Assembly: GCA_002007315.1 (NCBI GenBank)
Contig: LNZQ01000106.1
Location: forward strand, 1-6,057
Origin: Epulopiscium sp. Nele67-Bin004
Lineage (GTDB): Bacteria > Bacillota_A > Clostridia > Lachnospirales > Cellulosilyticaceae
DNA: 6,057 bases
Direction of reading: 5' to 3'
The position numbers and the translations under genes are program-made. Under the pieces are notes generated by a model. It saw nothing but the letters and a program-made list of their open reading frames with translations, made no database searches and had not been told where the DNA came from. This document shows positions 5,753 to 6,057 of this stretch, piece after piece. Numbering within the stretch: the stretch's first letter is position 1; every line of letters starts with the position of its first letter.

Positions 5753-6057
5753 CTATATTATATACAAATCAATAGTTCGACTAGTTTTATCTATTTTAGT
5801 AACTCTAACTTGAACTTTGTCGCCCAAACTATAAGTTTTGCCTGTCGTTTCCCCAACATATTTAAATTGTTGTTCAACAAAATGATAATAATCGTCGTTC
5901 ATAGTATTAACATGAACCAGTCCTTCAACTGTATTTTCAAGCTCAACATATATCCCCCAAGACATTACACCGCTTATAGTACCTTCAAATATTCGTCCAA
6001 CTTTATCTTCCATATACTCAACTTTTTTAAGTTTAATAGTTTCACGCTCTGCTTCTT
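5753..6057 (-). CDS. rnr: Ribonuclease R, C-terminal fragment (S1 domain)
   Basis: This is the last 100 codons of a gene that continues past the right edge of the window; the frame is open from 6055 with no stop. RNase R is a cytoplasmic 3'-to-5' exoribonuclease that degrades structured RNA, and its C-terminal S1 domain binds RNA. The fragment begins EAERETIKLKKVEYMEDKVG, the characteristic linker after the catalytic RNB domain, so the internal methionine at 6011-6013 is not a gene start. The S1 domain then runs from GRIFEGTISGVMSWGIYVEL through EGLVHVNTM, a YYHF segment, GKTYSLGDKVQVRVTKID and TIDLYII. The protein ends directly after the S1 domain, without the lysine-rich tail of the E. coli enzyme. 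The smpB gene, often next to rnr, is not downstream here. Assignment to RNase R is firm from the linker plus S1 layout; the catalytic part cannot be seen. Confidence 0.9.
   Translation of the reverse strand, partial: EAERETIKLKKVEYMEDKVGRIFEGTISGVMSWGIYVELENTVEGLVHVNTMNDDYYHFVEQQFKYVGETTGKTYSLGDKVQVRVTKIDKTSRTIDLYII

Overview
The window looks like chromosomal DNA from a low-GC Firmicute, most likely an anaerobic clostridial or Lachnospiraceae-type bacterium. The coding sequence is AT-rich, the Shine-Dalgarno sites are strong (GGAGG, AAGGGGG, AAGAGG), the promoters are sigma-A-like, and the protein families are typical of that group: a short pyruvate kinase, an NhaC antiporter, a GHL10 glycosidase with a 'copper amine oxidase N-terminal' stalk domain, and RNase R. 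Every recognisable gene is on the minus strand, so transcription runs from the right end of the window to the left.

Right to left, the layout is: (1) 5753-6057, the C-terminal end of RNase R, cut by the window edge; (2) a sigma-A-type promoter at 5720-5748 in the 66-base gap after it; (3) a tight three-gene run of a secreted GHL10 glycosidase (4358-5686), a membrane TerB/J-domain co-chaperone resembling DjlA (3460-4338) and an NhaC-family Na+/H+ antiporter (1918-3435, starting at a TTG), with gaps of 19 and 24 bases; (4) pyruvate kinase, pyk (442-1854), with its own promoter at 1907-1935 overlapping the end of nhaC and a clear rho-independent terminator at 396-424; (5) the first part of a proC gene (pyrroline-5-carboxylate reductase), starting at 322 with a good ribosome binding site, frameshifted near position 190 and losing all resemblance to ProC near position 165; (6) 1 to about 165, a block of different character with no gene and a GC-rich core (about 43-83).

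The three-gene run is probably one operon for envelope work: cell-wall or polysaccharide hydrolysis outside, a membrane-anchored Hsp70 co-chaperone at the inner face, and sodium/proton exchange across the membrane. Pyk is a separately promoted glycolytic gene, although no terminator is visible after nhaC and read-through is possible.

The most unusual part is the left end. The proC reading frame breaks and then runs into sequence that does not look like the rest of the window. From memory, that sequence resembles dispersed repeats common in teleost fish genomes (a GCGCCCCCTAGAAGTGCTTA-type core on the minus strand). If that is right, the contig end is a chimera between a fish-associated bacterium and host DNA, not a biological gene disruption. 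A fish-gut lineage such as Epulopiscium and its relatives would fit, but that is inference without a search. I found no CRISPR array, tRNA, rRNA, transposase or evident new defence system.
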